Below, one piece after another: positions 33,368-33,387 of a stretch of DNA of 33,387 nucleotides; positions within the stretch are counted from its first letter, which is position 1, and each line of letters begins with the position of its first letter. The DNA is taken from contig CAUZFZ010000118.1 of assembly GCA_963579025.1 (NCBI GenBank), forward strand, positions 1 to 33,387, written 5' to 3'. The stretch is from CAUZFZ01 sp963579025 (lineage in GTDB: Bacteria; Planctomycetota; Planctomycetia; Planctomycetales; Planctomycetaceae). Under the pieces are notes generated by a model that saw only the letters and a list, made by a program, of their open reading frames with translations, was not told the DNA's origin and made no database searches. The translations under genes were made by a program, and so were the position numbers.

Positions 33368-33387
33368 TCGACTTTGGAAATACGAGT

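Overview
The window looks like a chromosome segment from a planctomycete (phylum Planctomycetota, probably Planctomycetaceae-like; I cannot place the genus). The support is two DUF1501 proteins, a very large secreted DUF1080/ThuA/PVC-type cytochrome c fusion, a Ser/Thr kinase with a C-terminal TPR region, a DUF1559/pilin-like fragment, Uma2, and a high density of short palindromic repeats. No rRNA, tRNA or CRISPR array was seen. TGA, TAA and TAG are all used as ordinary stops.

Layout. 1-2595 (+) is the 3' part of an LRR-ROC-COR (ROCO) GTPase whose start lies outside the window. 2596-3044 is a repeat-filled spacer with two near-perfect long hairpins. 3045-5014 (-) holds a small unknown protein and a DUF1501 protein, separated by a MITE-like element. 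5532-6689 (+) is an astacin-like metallopeptidase lying between two diverged copies of a ~200 bp direct repeat. 6923-11573 (-) holds recC, a CDGSH iron-sulfur protein and a dolichol/polyprenol-phosphate-mannose-synthase-like GT2. 11688-20935 (+) holds a second DUF1501 protein, a kinase-TPR membrane protein, a TonB-dependent receptor, and a secreted protein whose frame continues through an in-frame TGA. 21090-22574 (-) holds Uma2, flanked by ~53 bp direct repeats, and a secreted alpha/beta hydrolase. 22709-27952 (+) is a six-module secreted protein that appears to join sugar oxidation, 3-keto-sugar chemistry and cytochrome c on one chain. 28034-32751 (-) is one broken TIR-nSTAND-TM-TPR gene. 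32752-33387 holds a probable group II intron relic and a truncated pilin-like ORF.

The most interesting signal is how repeats act on protein-coding genes. A 10-bp tandem repeat (about 3.6 copies) sits exactly where the TIR-nSTAND gene shifts frame; losing two units or gaining one would restore the frame, as at a phase-variable contingency locus. Palindromic elements are inserted in frame inside recC and inside the TIR-nSTAND gene. A MITE-like end supplies the DUF1501 stop codon, a terminator-like repeat contains the hydrolase stop, and the recC tail lies in a duplicated segment. Two genes carry single in-frame TGA codons with clear continuation beyond them.

Functionally the window mixes signalling and conflict-type NTPases (ROCO, TIR-nSTAND, kinase-TPR), DNA repair (an orphan recC) and envelope or secreted catabolism (TonB receptor, esterase-like hydrolase, DUF1080 fusion). 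All calls rest on motif recognition by eye; no database search was run.
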